This document shows positions 1 through 7,501 of a stretch of 9,304 bases of DNA, one piece after another (position 1 is the first letter of the stretch; each line of letters opens with the position of its first letter). The notes under the pieces are model-generated. The model saw only the letters and a list, made by a program, of their open reading frames with translations, searched no databases and had not been told where the DNA came from. The translations under genes and the position numbers were made by a program. Source of the DNA: Caldifarciminota bacterium (GTDB lineage Bacteria > Hydrothermota > Hydrothermia > B15-G9 > WFZT01); NCBI GenBank assembly GCA_026991055.1, contig JALXCE010000008.1, positions 1 through 9,304 on the forward strand, in the 5' to 3' direction.

Positions 1-37
1 GATTTAAGTACCTGGTCGATTAAAAAGGGGGTGCATT

Positions 38-754
38 ATGCAAATAAAAGTCATCGTTAACAATGTAATCCAGAACCCGGAGTTTCGGTATGCGTGGGGA
101 CTTTCAATGTTTGTTGATGGTCTCGAGCAGGGAGTTCTTTTTGATACTGGTCCAGATGGGGACATTTTGCTGAAAAATCTTGAGCTCGCGGGGGTTGAGC
201 CTGAGCAGATCAAACACATCTTTATTTCCCATGTACATCTTGACCATGTGGGTGGGTTGATCCCACTTCTTGATGTTATGGAGCATCAGCCTGTGGTTTA
301 CATAGCAAAATCCATTGCAGAGGAATTTGAGGAAAGAGTGAAACGTCACGGAGGAAAAGTGGTAAGGGTGGAGGATGTTGAGAGGCTGTTTAACGGCGTG
401 TATTCGACGGGTCAGCTTGGGATCGTGATAGTGGAGCAGGCCATGGTGATCAAGACAAATCCCGGGCTTGTGGTTTTGACCGGATGCTCACACCCAAAAA
501 TTTCGAAAATAGTGGCACATGTGAGAGGAAATTTCATAGACGAGCACATCTACCTTGTAATCGGTGGCTTCCATCTCATGGATAAGGGCAGAGATTACGT
601 TCTTGAGACCATGAAATACTTGAAGGAACTTGGGGTGGAAAAGATTTCTCCATCCCATTGCTCCGGAGAACTTGCGAGGGAAGTGGCAAAAGAGGTGTTT
701 GGTGAGGACAACTATATTGACTCTGGAGCCGGAGCGGTTATTAATATAGAATGA
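38..754 (+). CDS. Metallo-beta-lactamase-fold hydrolase, COG1237 / dihydropterin-RFAP synthase-like
   Basis: This 238-residue protein has the metal-binding signature H65-V-H67-L-D69-H70 in an HVHLDHVGG context, preceded by the FDTG strand at 35-38. The later motifs TGCSHP (148-153, ligand candidate H152), GGFHL (176-180, H179) and SPSHCSG (204-210, H207) are typical of the COG1237 branch. That branch includes the archaeal 7,8-dihydropterin-6-methyl-4-(beta-D-ribofuranosyl)aminobenzene 5'-phosphate synthase. Bacterial members are mostly uncharacterised, so the exact substrate is unknown and the methanopterin name should not be taken literally. There is no signal peptide, so it should be cytosolic. 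The ATG is preceded by an AGGGGG ribosome binding site 6-7 nt upstream. The stop overlaps the next start (ATGA), so it is probably the first gene seen of a coupled block with the ARPP-1 and rel genes. Only 37 bp lie upstream, so an earlier operon member cannot be excluded. Confidence 0.9.
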   Translation: MQIKVIVNNVIQNPEFRYAWGLSMFVDGLEQGVLFDTGPDGDILLKNLELAGVEPEQIKHIFISHVHLDHVGGLIPLLDVMEHQPVVYIAKSIAEEFEERVKRHGGKVVRVEDVERLFNGVYSTGQLGIVIVEQAMVIKTNPGLVVLTGCSHPKISKIVAHVRGNFIDEHIYLVIGGFHLMDKGRDYVLETMKYLKELGVEKISPSHCSGELAREVAKEVFGEDNYIDSGAGAVINIE

Positions 755-1629
755 TGCAGTTGAAATTTGATGAGCCATACTTTTTGAGGAATCTGGTAAT
801 CCATCCCATCGTGGGTGGAAATGGTGGGAACTTTCTTACCGTTGAAGAGGCAAGAGAGCGCGGTCTTCTTACGATAAATGACACGGGTCAGGTAAACGAG
901 GTGGATATCGACTTTGGAGGCGGTGGCGGACTTTTTGTGCTCGACGGTGAGGAGATTGTCGGTGCGCTTCAGAACAGGGTTTTTAACACCTCAATGGTTG
1001 CCACAAATCCAGTGAAGAAACGTGTACCGGTCACGTGTGTAGAGCAAAACAGGTGGAGTGGAGACAGAATTTTCTCACATTCGGATGTGGTTGCTTATCC
1101 CTCTTTAAGGTCAATTCTCGCTTCGTCTGTTACCCAGTCAGTAAAGAAATCCCGCTCTTTCAAAGCTGACCAGCAGGCTGTCTGGAAATCTGTCAAGAGT
1201 ACTCTGAAAAGCTTCCATGTGAGGTCTATGACAAGTTCCATGCACGATGTATTTTCCACTTTGAAGGACGAAATCGAGAGGTTCATCGAAGATGTGGAGT
1301 TTCCCGAAAATACACGAGGATTTATTGCAGTCGCTGGCAACAAAATTCTTGGCATGGATGTCTTTGCAGGGCCTGGTCTTTTCAAGAAACTTCAAGAAAA
1401 ACTACTCCGCGGCTATGCCCTCGAGGCCCTGACGATGATGGATAGAAGAGGGCAGGTGGAGATGGACAAAATTAAAGATTTCACCAACTACCTGTTTTCA
1501 AGAGACTACATAAAAACTCCCGGTGTGATTGAGGGTGAAGAATGGCGTTATGCCGACAGAAAAGTTGCCGCTCACATGCTCAAAAAAGATGAAGAGGTGA
1601 TACACTTTGCCGGGTTCCCCCTCACCTGA
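751..1629 (+). CDS. ARPP-1 / DUF6569 family protein
   Basis: This 292-residue protein matches my recollection of the ARPP-1 (DUF6569) family. It has an N-terminal segment with the acidic/glycine-rich stretch VDIDFGGGGG (51-60) and LDGEEIVGALQNR (64-76), followed by the hallmark PVTCVEQNRW (93-102). A helical region follows, then FPENTRGFIAVAGNKILGMDVF (184-205, quoted here in outline) and GYALEA (221-226). The family's biochemical role is not known to me; it is named for association with ADP-ribosylglycohydrolase and phosphatase-type proteins. No signal peptide or membrane segment is visible. The ATG overlaps the stop of the upstream hydrolase gene. A GGAG at 731-734 is too far for a good ribosome binding site, which suggests translational coupling. 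A second ATG at 754 could also serve. The last 23 bp overlap the rel gene and contain its ribosome binding site. Family assignment is fairly sure; function is unknown. Confidence 0.8.
   Translation: MMQLKFDEPYFLRNLVIHPIVGGNGGNFLTVEEARERGLLTINDTGQVNEVDIDFGGGGGLFVLDGEEIVGALQNRVFNTSMVATNPVKKRVPVTCVEQNRWSGDRIFSHSDVVAYPSLRSILASSVTQSVKKSRSFKADQQAVWKSVKSTLKSFHVRSMTSSMHDVFSTLKDEIERFIEDVEFPENTRGFIAVAGNKILGMDVFAGPGLFKKLQEKLLRGYALEALTMMDRRGQVEMDKIKDFTNYLFSRDYIKTPGVIEGEEWRYADRKVAAHMLKKDEEVIHFAGFPLT
1594..1600 (+). promoter_or_regulatory. Ribosome binding site that fixes the TTG start of rel
   Basis: GAGGTGA lies inside the end of the ARPP-1 reading frame. It stands 6 nt before a TTG at 1607-1609 that opens the rel frame. 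No ATG or GTG in the rel frame is as well placed, so the TTG start is preferred. Confidence 0.7.
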
Positions 1630-3988
1630 ACCAGTTTACAAAGACCTTTTAAAAGAATTTCTGGACAGGGTTGAAAAATCATTCCCCGGAGAGGATGTTT
1701 CACGCGTAAAAAAGGCGCTCGAATTTGCCACTGAAAAGCACAAAGGGCAATACAGGGTGTCAGGAGAACCCTATATCACACATCCCATAAACGTTGCATT
1801 ACTGCTTATGGAGCTCGGAATGGATGTGGACACCGTCATCGCCGGGCTATTGCACGATGTCCTTGAGGATACCTCTGCTACCACTGAAGAGCTGGAGAAG
1901 AAATTCGGCAAGGATATCGCGTTTCTTGTTGAGGGAGTTACCAAAATAAAGCAGATACCGCTTGAGGGGTTGAATGGCAACCACGACATTGGCAGGATGT
2001 ATAAACGCAAGGTTGAAAGCTACAGGAAAATCATTTTCTCAACAGCGCAGGACCCACGTGTCTTGATTATCAAGCTCGCAGACAGGCTTCATAACATCAA
2101 AACCCTTGACCCTTTGCCCCCGGAAAAAAAGCGAAGGATTGCGAGGGAAACCCTTGAAATCTATGCCCCTCTTGCCCACCGAATTGGTATCTGGCGAATA
2201 AAATGGGAGCTCGAGGACCTATCCTTTAAATACCTGAATCCTGAGAAGTATGCTGAACTTGCGAGGAAAATTAATGAAAAACGCAGGGACAGGGAAAAAT
2301 TTCTCAAACTTGTTGAAAGTCAATTGAAAAATGCGCTAAAGGAACGGGGGGTGAAGGCACAGATTATTTCGCGTCCCAAGCACATTTATTCTGTTTACCA
2401 GAAGATGCGCAGAAAGAACAAAAAATTTGACGAACTATACGACCTCTATGGAATCCGAATTATAACAGAAACCAAAGACGACGCTTACAAGGCCCTTGGA
2501 GTGGTTCACGAGCTGTACAAACCTGTGCCGGGTAGGTTCAAGGATTATATCGCCAATCCAAAGCCCAACTTTTACCAGTCTCTACACACCACTGTGATGG
2601 GGCCTGACAATAAATTTATCGAAATCCAGATTCGTTCGGAACTTATGCATGAAATAGCAGAATTTGGAATTGCGGCCCACTGGCGTTACAAGGAAGGGAG
2701 CGAAAGTAATGAGGAGCGCTCAAAATTCATGCTATGGCTCAATAATCTGATTGACCGCTCGAAAGATATAAATGACCCACGAACTTACTACAGAGTTTTG
2801 AGAAAGGAACTGGCAGTTGAGGATATCTACGTGTTTACTCCCAAAAGGGAGATAATGGTACTGAAAAAACATTCGACCCCTATAGATTTTGCATATGCAG
2901 TCCATACCGAGCTCGGCCACCGTGCTCGAGGGGCAAAGGTGAATGGTAAACTTGTGCCTCTGAATTACGAACTCAAAAACGGTGACATCGTCGAGATTTT
3001 AACAGGCAATGTCCCGTCACCGAGTCGGGACTGGCTACAATTTGTGAAAACTCATGCCGCAAGGCAAAAAATCAGGGCATTTTTCCGCAGAATAGAGAGA
3101 GAAGAGAAGATTCAGCAGGGGAAAGAGGAATTTTCGAGAATTCTTAAAAGACTTATCCCATTTGATGTGGATTACCAGGAGGTGGCAAAGGAGCTCCTTG
3201 GCGAATTCAAGATGAAGGAGGAGAAAAATTTTTACACCAGTCTCGCCGATGGAAAACTCAACATGAGAGTGCTCAAGCGCGCTCTACTCCTGAAATTTGT
3301 GCCTGAGGAGACTGAAGCTGGTAGAGAGCAGGTGATAAAAATGTTTGAGGAGCTGAATGTGCCGGAAAATTCAAGGGATACGGTTTTGACCAGGATAGTT
3401 AGGTCTTTTAATATGCACGCCGAGGAGGAGCTGTTTTACGCATTTTCGGCGAAGAGGATTTCAAGGAAAAAGCTTATAAGTAAAGTAAAGAAATTCCTGC
3501 CGCAATCGAGAAAGACCCATTATGGAGCAAAAAGACCACTTGTGGAAGTGAGTGGCCTTAAGGGTCTGGACATAAAGTTTGCCCGTTGCTGCATTCAGCT
3601 TCCTGGCGATGAAATCGTTGGCATCGTAACAAGCTCAAAAATAATTACCATCCATAGAAAAAATTGCCCAAACGTAACCCATTACCGCGGCGACAGGTCG
3701 CGAATCCTCCCTGCTTACTGGGTAGATGAATCAAGTTTTGTCAGAAAGGTAAAACTCAGAGTAGTGGCAGAGGACCTCTCTGGACTCAACAAGTTTCTGG
3801 AAGAACTTGATCATGAGGACCTTTTTGGGAATTACCAGGTTTCACACAATATCAAGGGGGTTTACGGTGGTAAATTTCTGGCAGACCTGACCGTCAATGT
3901 GAAGACAAGGGGGCAGCTTGAAGATGTAATGAGAAGACTCCGCTCCACAAAAGGTGTTATTAAGGTGCGAACCGTTTCGGGAGTCTAA
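1607..3988 (+). CDS. rel: Bifunctional (p)ppGpp synthetase/hydrolase (Rel/SpoT family)
   Basis: This 793-residue long RSH protein makes and degrades the stringent-response alarmone (p)ppGpp. The N-terminal HD hydrolase is intact: THP with H59, HDVLEDT at 83-89 (HD and ED pairs) and KLADRLHN at 156-163. The synthetase domain shows the RPKHIYSVYQKM loop (256-267), the RFKD motif at 310-313 that marks bifunctional Rel/SpoT rather than RelA (EXDD), YQSLHT (323-328), and EIQIR with E339. The TGS domain spans about 404-465. A helical region (about 500-635) is longer than usual and seems to hold a duplicated element. A zinc-finger domain follows with ARCC (C661, C662), H683 and C687, then an ACT domain from about 712 to the end. 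Both activities are predicted to be functional. The protein should be cytosolic and ribosome-associated. The TTG start lies 23 bp inside the ARPP-1 gene, so its translation is probably coupled. Confidence 0.96.
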   Translation: MPGSPSPEPVYKDLLKEFLDRVEKSFPGEDVSRVKKALEFATEKHKGQYRVSGEPYITHPINVALLLMELGMDVDTVIAGLLHDVLEDTSATTEELEKKFGKDIAFLVEGVTKIKQIPLEGLNGNHDIGRMYKRKVESYRKIIFSTAQDPRVLIIKLADRLHNIKTLDPLPPEKKRRIARETLEIYAPLAHRIGIWRIKWELEDLSFKYLNPEKYAELARKINEKRRDREKFLKLVESQLKNALKERGVKAQIISRPKHIYSVYQKMRRKNKKFDELYDLYGIRIITETKDDAYKALGVVHELYKPVPGRFKDYIANPKPNFYQSLHTTVMGPDNKFIEIQIRSELMHEIAEFGIAAHWRYKEGSESNEERSKFMLWLNNLIDRSKDINDPRTYYRVLRKELAVEDIYVFTPKREIMVLKKHSTPIDFAYAVHTELGHRARGAKVNGKLVPLNYELKNGDIVEILTGNVPSPSRDWLQFVKTHAARQKIRAFFRRIEREEKIQQGKEEFSRILKRLIPFDVDYQEVAKELLGEFKMKEEKNFYTSLADGKLNMRVLKRALLLKFVPEETEAGREQVIKMFEELNVPENSRDTVLTRIVRSFNMHAEEELFYAFSAKRISRKKLISKVKKFLPQSRKTHYGAKRPLVEVSGLKGLDIKFARCCIQLPGDEIVGIVTSSKIITIHRKNCPNVTHYRGDRSRILPAYWVDESSFVRKVKLRVVAEDLSGLNKFLEELDHEDLFGNYQVSHNIKGVYGGKFLADLTVNVKTRGQLEDVMRRLRSTKGVIKVRTVSGV

Positions 3989-4405
3989 TTTTCCAACACT
4001 TTTTAAATTTCTCTTCGTAAATCCACCATCATGAATGTAGTGCACGTGGAAAATGTAGGTCCTCATTAATTTTCATTGATTCCCTCCATTCTCCCCTAAT
4101 CCCTTCTTCCTGACGGAGGAGAGGAAAATTGTCAACCTCTTAGACATTACATGAAATCTCGCCGTATATGAGAATCTGTTCATGAAACTCTATACCGTTC
4201 GAACACTTTTGAGTTTCCTTATTATTCGTGTTAATTAATGGAACGAGCTTTTTGATACAGAAGAATTACTTTTTACTCCATACCCAAAAATCTTCTCTAC
4301 ACGCTTAAATACTTGTTAGGGGGTCACAGAAGTGGGGCAACATCTTAATTCTTCACCTGAGATTAGGAGAAACTGTTTTTGGGAAGACGTGTCGCAGGGA
4401 AAAAT
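3989..4405. other. Gene-free gap between convergent genes
   Basis: These 417 bp separate the end of rel (+) from the end of the cytochrome gene (-). I find no coding frame with a ribosome binding site, no tRNA-like fold and no stem followed by a T-run on either strand. Two weak structures stand out. One is a hairpin with a pyrimidine arm at 4101-4110 and a purine arm at 4115-4124 that pairs on the + strand with two G-U wobbles and one mismatch, but is followed by A residues. The other is the dyad at 4184-4217, listed separately. Termination may be factor-dependent here. Confidence 0.6.
4184..4217. repeat. 34-bp concentric dyad in the convergent gap
   Basis: The outer arms GAAACTC (4184-4190) and GAGTTTC (4211-4217) are perfect inverse complements. 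The 8-bp palindrome GTTCGAAC (4197-4204) sits between them on exactly the same centre (4200.5). The segments between inner and outer arms do not pair. No T-run follows, so it is not a standard terminator. A protein-binding dyad is possible, and so is chance in AT-rich DNA. Confidence 0.35.
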
Positions 4406-6058
4406 TTAAGGTTTTTCTAATATGCCTGGTCGGATGCCAGAGATGGGCCTAAGGAGTTTGCGAATTTCTTCCTGTGTAAACAACCGGGCAGGTGGTATAG
4501 CTGGTGGCATGATGACAAGGCTGTCCACGACCGGTCCAATTGAATCCCCACCCTCGAGCCTGTACCCCAGGCCAAGAGCTTCTGTTGAGCCATGACACTT
4601 GAAGCACGCCCTGCCTTTCTCCATAGTCGTGTGCGGTGTGTAGGGCACGGACCCCCATCTTTTCCCATCACCACGAATCGGAATTTCGCTGTCTAAAATC
4701 ACAAAACCAGCACTATCAACATAAGAGACATAAAACTGATACATGGGACGGAATGCACGGTAAAACCCATTCCCGTCAACTCCCATGGGCACAAACTCCC
4801 ATCGCCTTGTAGTCCAGCCCGAAAGCCATATCCCCCGCTTTATTTTCCCATCAATAAAATCTTTCTCAACCGGCTTATCCCATTTTTTAAAGGGCTTTGC
4901 AAGCTCTTTACGTAGGAATCGAGTTACCACAGGATCAGCCTGAATAACCAATTTCCGCCATGGATAGTAGTTTGGTATATCCATCCTGACCACGTGCAAT
5001 CCGTAATCCCCATAAGCCCAGGCAGCATGACACAGCGAGCAGGCCACCTTCCTGTGATTTTTGTCATGGCCAGGATGACCGGGCTTAAATTCCTTGAGCC
5101 TGTAAGTTTTTCCGTTAACCGACCGGAAGATAAGAGACCCATTGGATTTTTTTATAAATTCAGGAGACGGTGAAGTTGAAAATCCTCCATGGCAGGATTC
5201 ACAGCGAACTTTCCGCCCCATCTCCATAACCTCTTCCCTGTGGCAGTCAATGCACCAGAGCCCCTTCCTTTCGTGGATATCAGCTACAAGATGGTGAAAA
5301 TCAATGCCATAGACGGGCAGACTGTCGCCCCAGACGAGCCTATTTATAACTTTCCTGCCGTTTATTTCATAAACCGCAGGAGAGCGGTAGGATTTTTCGT
5401 AATCATGTTCAAATAGGCCATAATAGTCGGCTCCCACACGATTCCCATTGTGGCAGTGCATACACTGCTTATCCGGGATGATTTTCGTGAATCTGTGAAA
5501 CTCGGGATAGCCAATTTTCCCCTTTACAGCACGGTCATTTCCCCGATACTTTCCATCGTCACTATAGACAACGTGACAGGCTGCGCAGCCCGACGCTCGA
5601 TAAAATCCCGGGGCTTTGAGCCCCTCTACATTGATATGACATCTGAGGCATTTTCTTCTTAAAAGGTCATCCACTATTTCCGCTGGTGACTCCGGATGTT
5701 CTGGTGGCTCGGGGATTTTAACGAATTTTCCCGCATCAATTGTGGAATAGAAGCCTTTTGGTGACTTTTGGGCACCGAAGAGAAATCTCGTGATGTTTAT
5801 TTCTCCTGCCGCCGTTGAATGAGGGGACAATCGGACTTTTTTGATGGTCTCTTCATGGCATTTGCCGCACTTTTCATCTGCATAATTCAGCGACGATGGG
5901 TTTCGAATGAGTCCACGATGTGCGGTCTCAATGCGGTTGGCTACCGAATCCCCGTTGTGACAATAAACGCATGAGAAATTGTGGTTTGGGCTGATCTGCT
6001 CAATTCCCTGATGACAGGAAAGGCATGTAGCAAGGAGAAAATAAAGGATAAAGTTCAT
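4406..6058 (-). CDS. Exported decaheme c-type cytochrome
   Basis: This 550-residue protein has ten CXXCH covalent heme sites, at residues 12-16, 30-34, 64-68, 137-141, 158-162, 199-203, 269-273, 286-290, 340-344 and 485-489. Many further histidines, for example in FHHL at 254-257, could be distal ligands. The N-terminus is a short hydrophobic stretch (residues 2-11) with no Lys or Arg, and the first heme site follows at once. It must be exported because c-type heme attachment occurs outside the cytoplasmic membrane. A long heme-free segment (345-484) separates hemes 9 and 10. No C-terminal membrane anchor is seen. Its role is probably electron transfer; the donor, acceptor and subfamily are unknown to me. 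The ATG overlaps the upstream glcF-like stop (ATGA), an in-frame stop lies four codons upstream, and an AAGAAGG ribosome binding site sits about 3 nt away, so the start is well constrained. Confidence 0.92.
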   Translation of the reverse strand: MNFILYFLLATCLSCHQGIEQISPNHNFSCVYCHNGDSVANRIETAHRGLIRNPSSLNYADEKCGKCHEETIKKVRLSPHSTAAGEINITRFLFGAQKSPKGFYSTIDAGKFVKIPEPPEHPESPAEIVDDLLRRKCLRCHINVEGLKAPGFYRASGCAACHVVYSDDGKYRGNDRAVKGKIGYPEFHRFTKIIPDKQCMHCHNGNRVGADYYGLFEHDYEKSYRSPAVYEINGRKVINRLVWGDSLPVYGIDFHHLVADIHERKGLWCIDCHREEVMEMGRKVRCESCHGGFSTSPSPEFIKKSNGSLIFRSVNGKTYRLKEFKPGHPGHDKNHRKVACSLCHAAWAYGDYGLHVVRMDIPNYYPWRKLVIQADPVVTRFLRKELAKPFKKWDKPVEKDFIDGKIKRGIWLSGWTTRRWEFVPMGVDGNGFYRAFRPMYQFYVSYVDSAGFVILDSEIPIRGDGKRWGSVPYTPHTTMEKGRACFKCHGSTEALGLGYRLEGGDSIGPVVDSLVIMPPAIPPARLFTQEEIRKLLRPISGIRPGILEKP

Positions 6059-7290
6059 GAGCCTTCTTTACGATATGCTTCGGCAAGGAGCTCCACAATG
6101 TGATAAACCCGTTTACCGGTGCCATAGGTGAGCTGAATCTGGCAGCCAGTATTGGCCGTTACCACAAAATCGGCCCCGGTGCCCTTTATGTCATCAAGCT
6201 TCATCTGGAGCACCTTCATGGAGATGTCATGATGAACTATGTTGTAAATACCCGCACTCCCACAGCAGGCATCCGGATGCTTCATTTCGCGGAACTCCAA
6301 ACCCGGAATGGAGTTCAAAATTTCGCGGGGCTGCTTCCTTATCCCCTGCGCATGAGCAAGGTGGCAGGGGTCTTGATAGGTAATTTTGAGGTCAACCCAT
6401 CCTTTAGGTTTTCTAAAGCCATTTTCAGCCAGGAATTCGTTTATATCCTTGATACGTTTCCTCCATTCACGGGTTGCCTCTTCGCCAAAGAGTCGATGAT
6501 ACTCCTTCATAAATGCCCCGCAGCCTGCGGCATTAACGATGATGGGGATATTCTCGCTGAATGTCTCCATGTTTTGCTTTGCCACCACTTTAGCATATTC
6601 CGGGTCGCCGCCGTGCATGTGCACGGCACCGCAGCAGGTTTGTCCGGCTGGGATAACCACCTCATAACCGTTGTATCTCAAGACATCAATAGTGTCGCGG
6701 TTTACTTTCGGGAAGAATGCATCCTGAACACATCCTGCGAAAAAGTAAACCCTTCCCTTTTTCTCTCCTATGGGCTCATAAACCGTGTCCTTTTTGAAGT
6801 AGGAATAAGCACCGGGGGAGGGTAGAGGAGGGAGCATTTCTTCCATTTCTTTAAGCTTTTTGGGGAGAATCTTCCGCACTAATTTGTTTAAATGGGTTTT
6901 CTGGTAAATGTAGAGAAACGTAGTGAGGGTTCTGAGCCATTTTCTTGATGGAATAAAGACTCGCATGACGAGGTTCTTGAGAGCCCGGACGAAAAAGTTG
7001 GGTGGATTTTTCATATAAGTGTAGGCTTTAGCCTCTTCTATGATTAGGCCGTACTGGACGCCTGATGGGCATGCAGTCTGACATGCGCGGCAGTCGAGAC
7101 ATTTATCAATGTGGTCAGCAAATTCCTCGCTAAATGTGAGACGCCCCTCTGTGAGAGCTTTTACGAGGGTAATTCGACCACGCGGAGAATCGGTTTCATA
7201 TCCGAAGATTTTGTAGGTAGGGCAGACCGAGAGGCATAAGCCACAGTGAACACATTGATTTAGTTTGTTTTCAAAACCCTCGAAGAACAT
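6055..7290 (-). CDS. GlcF-like iron-sulfur/CCG-domain oxidoreductase subunit
   Basis: This 411-residue protein has two 4Fe-4S ferredoxin motifs: C13, C16, C19 and C23, then C64, C67, C70 and C74. Two cysteine-rich CCG domains follow. The first uses C187, C219-C220-G and C257; the second uses C309 (DPCHLAHAQGIRKQP), C342-C343-G and C383. The SPRGRI motif (35-40) and HIDKCLDCRACQTACPSG (60-77) resemble the glycolate oxidase iron-sulfur subunit GlcF, with GlpC and lactate-utilisation LutA as more distant relatives. Length is normal for GlcF. Residues about 95-135 form a basic, hydrophobic, possibly membrane-touching segment. In known complexes such subunits pass electrons from a flavin dehydrogenase (GlcD/GlcE) to the quinone pool or another carrier. 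No such partner is adjacent, and the gene is instead coupled to a decaheme cytochrome. An upstream in-frame stop 6 codons before the ATG supports the start. The family is secure; the substrate is not. Confidence 0.9.
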   Translation of the reverse strand: MFFEGFENKLNQCVHCGLCLSVCPTYKIFGYETDSPRGRITLVKALTEGRLTFSEEFADHIDKCLDCRACQTACPSGVQYGLIIEEAKAYTYMKNPPNFFVRALKNLVMRVFIPSRKWLRTLTTFLYIYQKTHLNKLVRKILPKKLKEMEEMLPPLPSPGAYSYFKKDTVYEPIGEKKGRVYFFAGCVQDAFFPKVNRDTIDVLRYNGYEVVIPAGQTCCGAVHMHGGDPEYAKVVAKQNMETFSENIPIIVNAAGCGAFMKEYHRLFGEEATREWRKRIKDINEFLAENGFRKPKGWVDLKITYQDPCHLAHAQGIRKQPREILNSIPGLEFREMKHPDACCGSAGIYNIVHHDISMKVLQMKLDDIKGTGADFVVTANTGCQIQLTYGTGKRVYHIVELLAEAYRKEGS

Positions 7291-7326
7291 TGCCGAAATT
7301 TTAAGTCAGTGACAGGGAAATGTCTA
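7291..7326 (-). promoter_or_regulatory. Probable leaderless promoter of the glcF-cytochrome operon
   Basis: Read on the - strand, TAGACA (7326-7321, five of six matches to TTGACA) is followed after 17 bp by TAAAAT (7303-7298, five of six matches to TATAAT). Only 7 nt separate this -10 box from the ATG, so transcription should begin at or next to the start codon. No Shine-Dalgarno sequence precedes this ATG, which agrees with a leaderless mRNA. This is inferred from spacing alone. Confidence 0.6.
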
Positions 7327-7501
7327 AAATAGGAGCAGAAAGTATTATCTTTTGCATGGATTGCGCGAGGGTCGCCAAAAAAAAGAATCTTTCAACTTAG
7401 AATTTTCGGTTTAGCTACGATGTGCTCAATTATTGGTACGTATCTATTATGCGGACAAAAGGTTTTGAAAATGCTCCAAATTGCGTCTACCTGATTAAGC
7501 T
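7327..7501. other. AT-rich intergenic segment, no gene seen
   Basis: This segment lies between the glcF promoter and the 3' palindromic unit of the nucleotidyltransferase gene. It includes an A8 run at 7377-7384, which is a T-run on the - strand, but no convincing stem precedes it. I see no supported coding frame or RNA gene. Confidence 0.5.

Noticed and set aside
4101..4124. Hairpin as a rel terminator
   Set aside because: The stem pairs only on the + strand with wobbles and a mismatch, lies over 110 bp after the stop, and is followed by A residues rather than T.
3989..4405. tRNA or other structured RNA in the convergent gap
   Set aside because: No cloverleaf arms or conserved tRNA TTCGA-type loop in the right context were found; the GTTCGAAC there is part of a symmetric dyad without an acceptor stem.
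6100..6825. Long + strand open frame of 241 codons opposite the glcF-like gene
   Set aside because: It is antisense to a gene with clear iron-sulfur and CCG motifs, has no ribosome binding site and no recognisable family features.
7377..7384. A8 run as a - strand terminator T-tract for the nucleotidyltransferase gene
   Set aside because: No stable GC-containing stem directly precedes it on the - strand.
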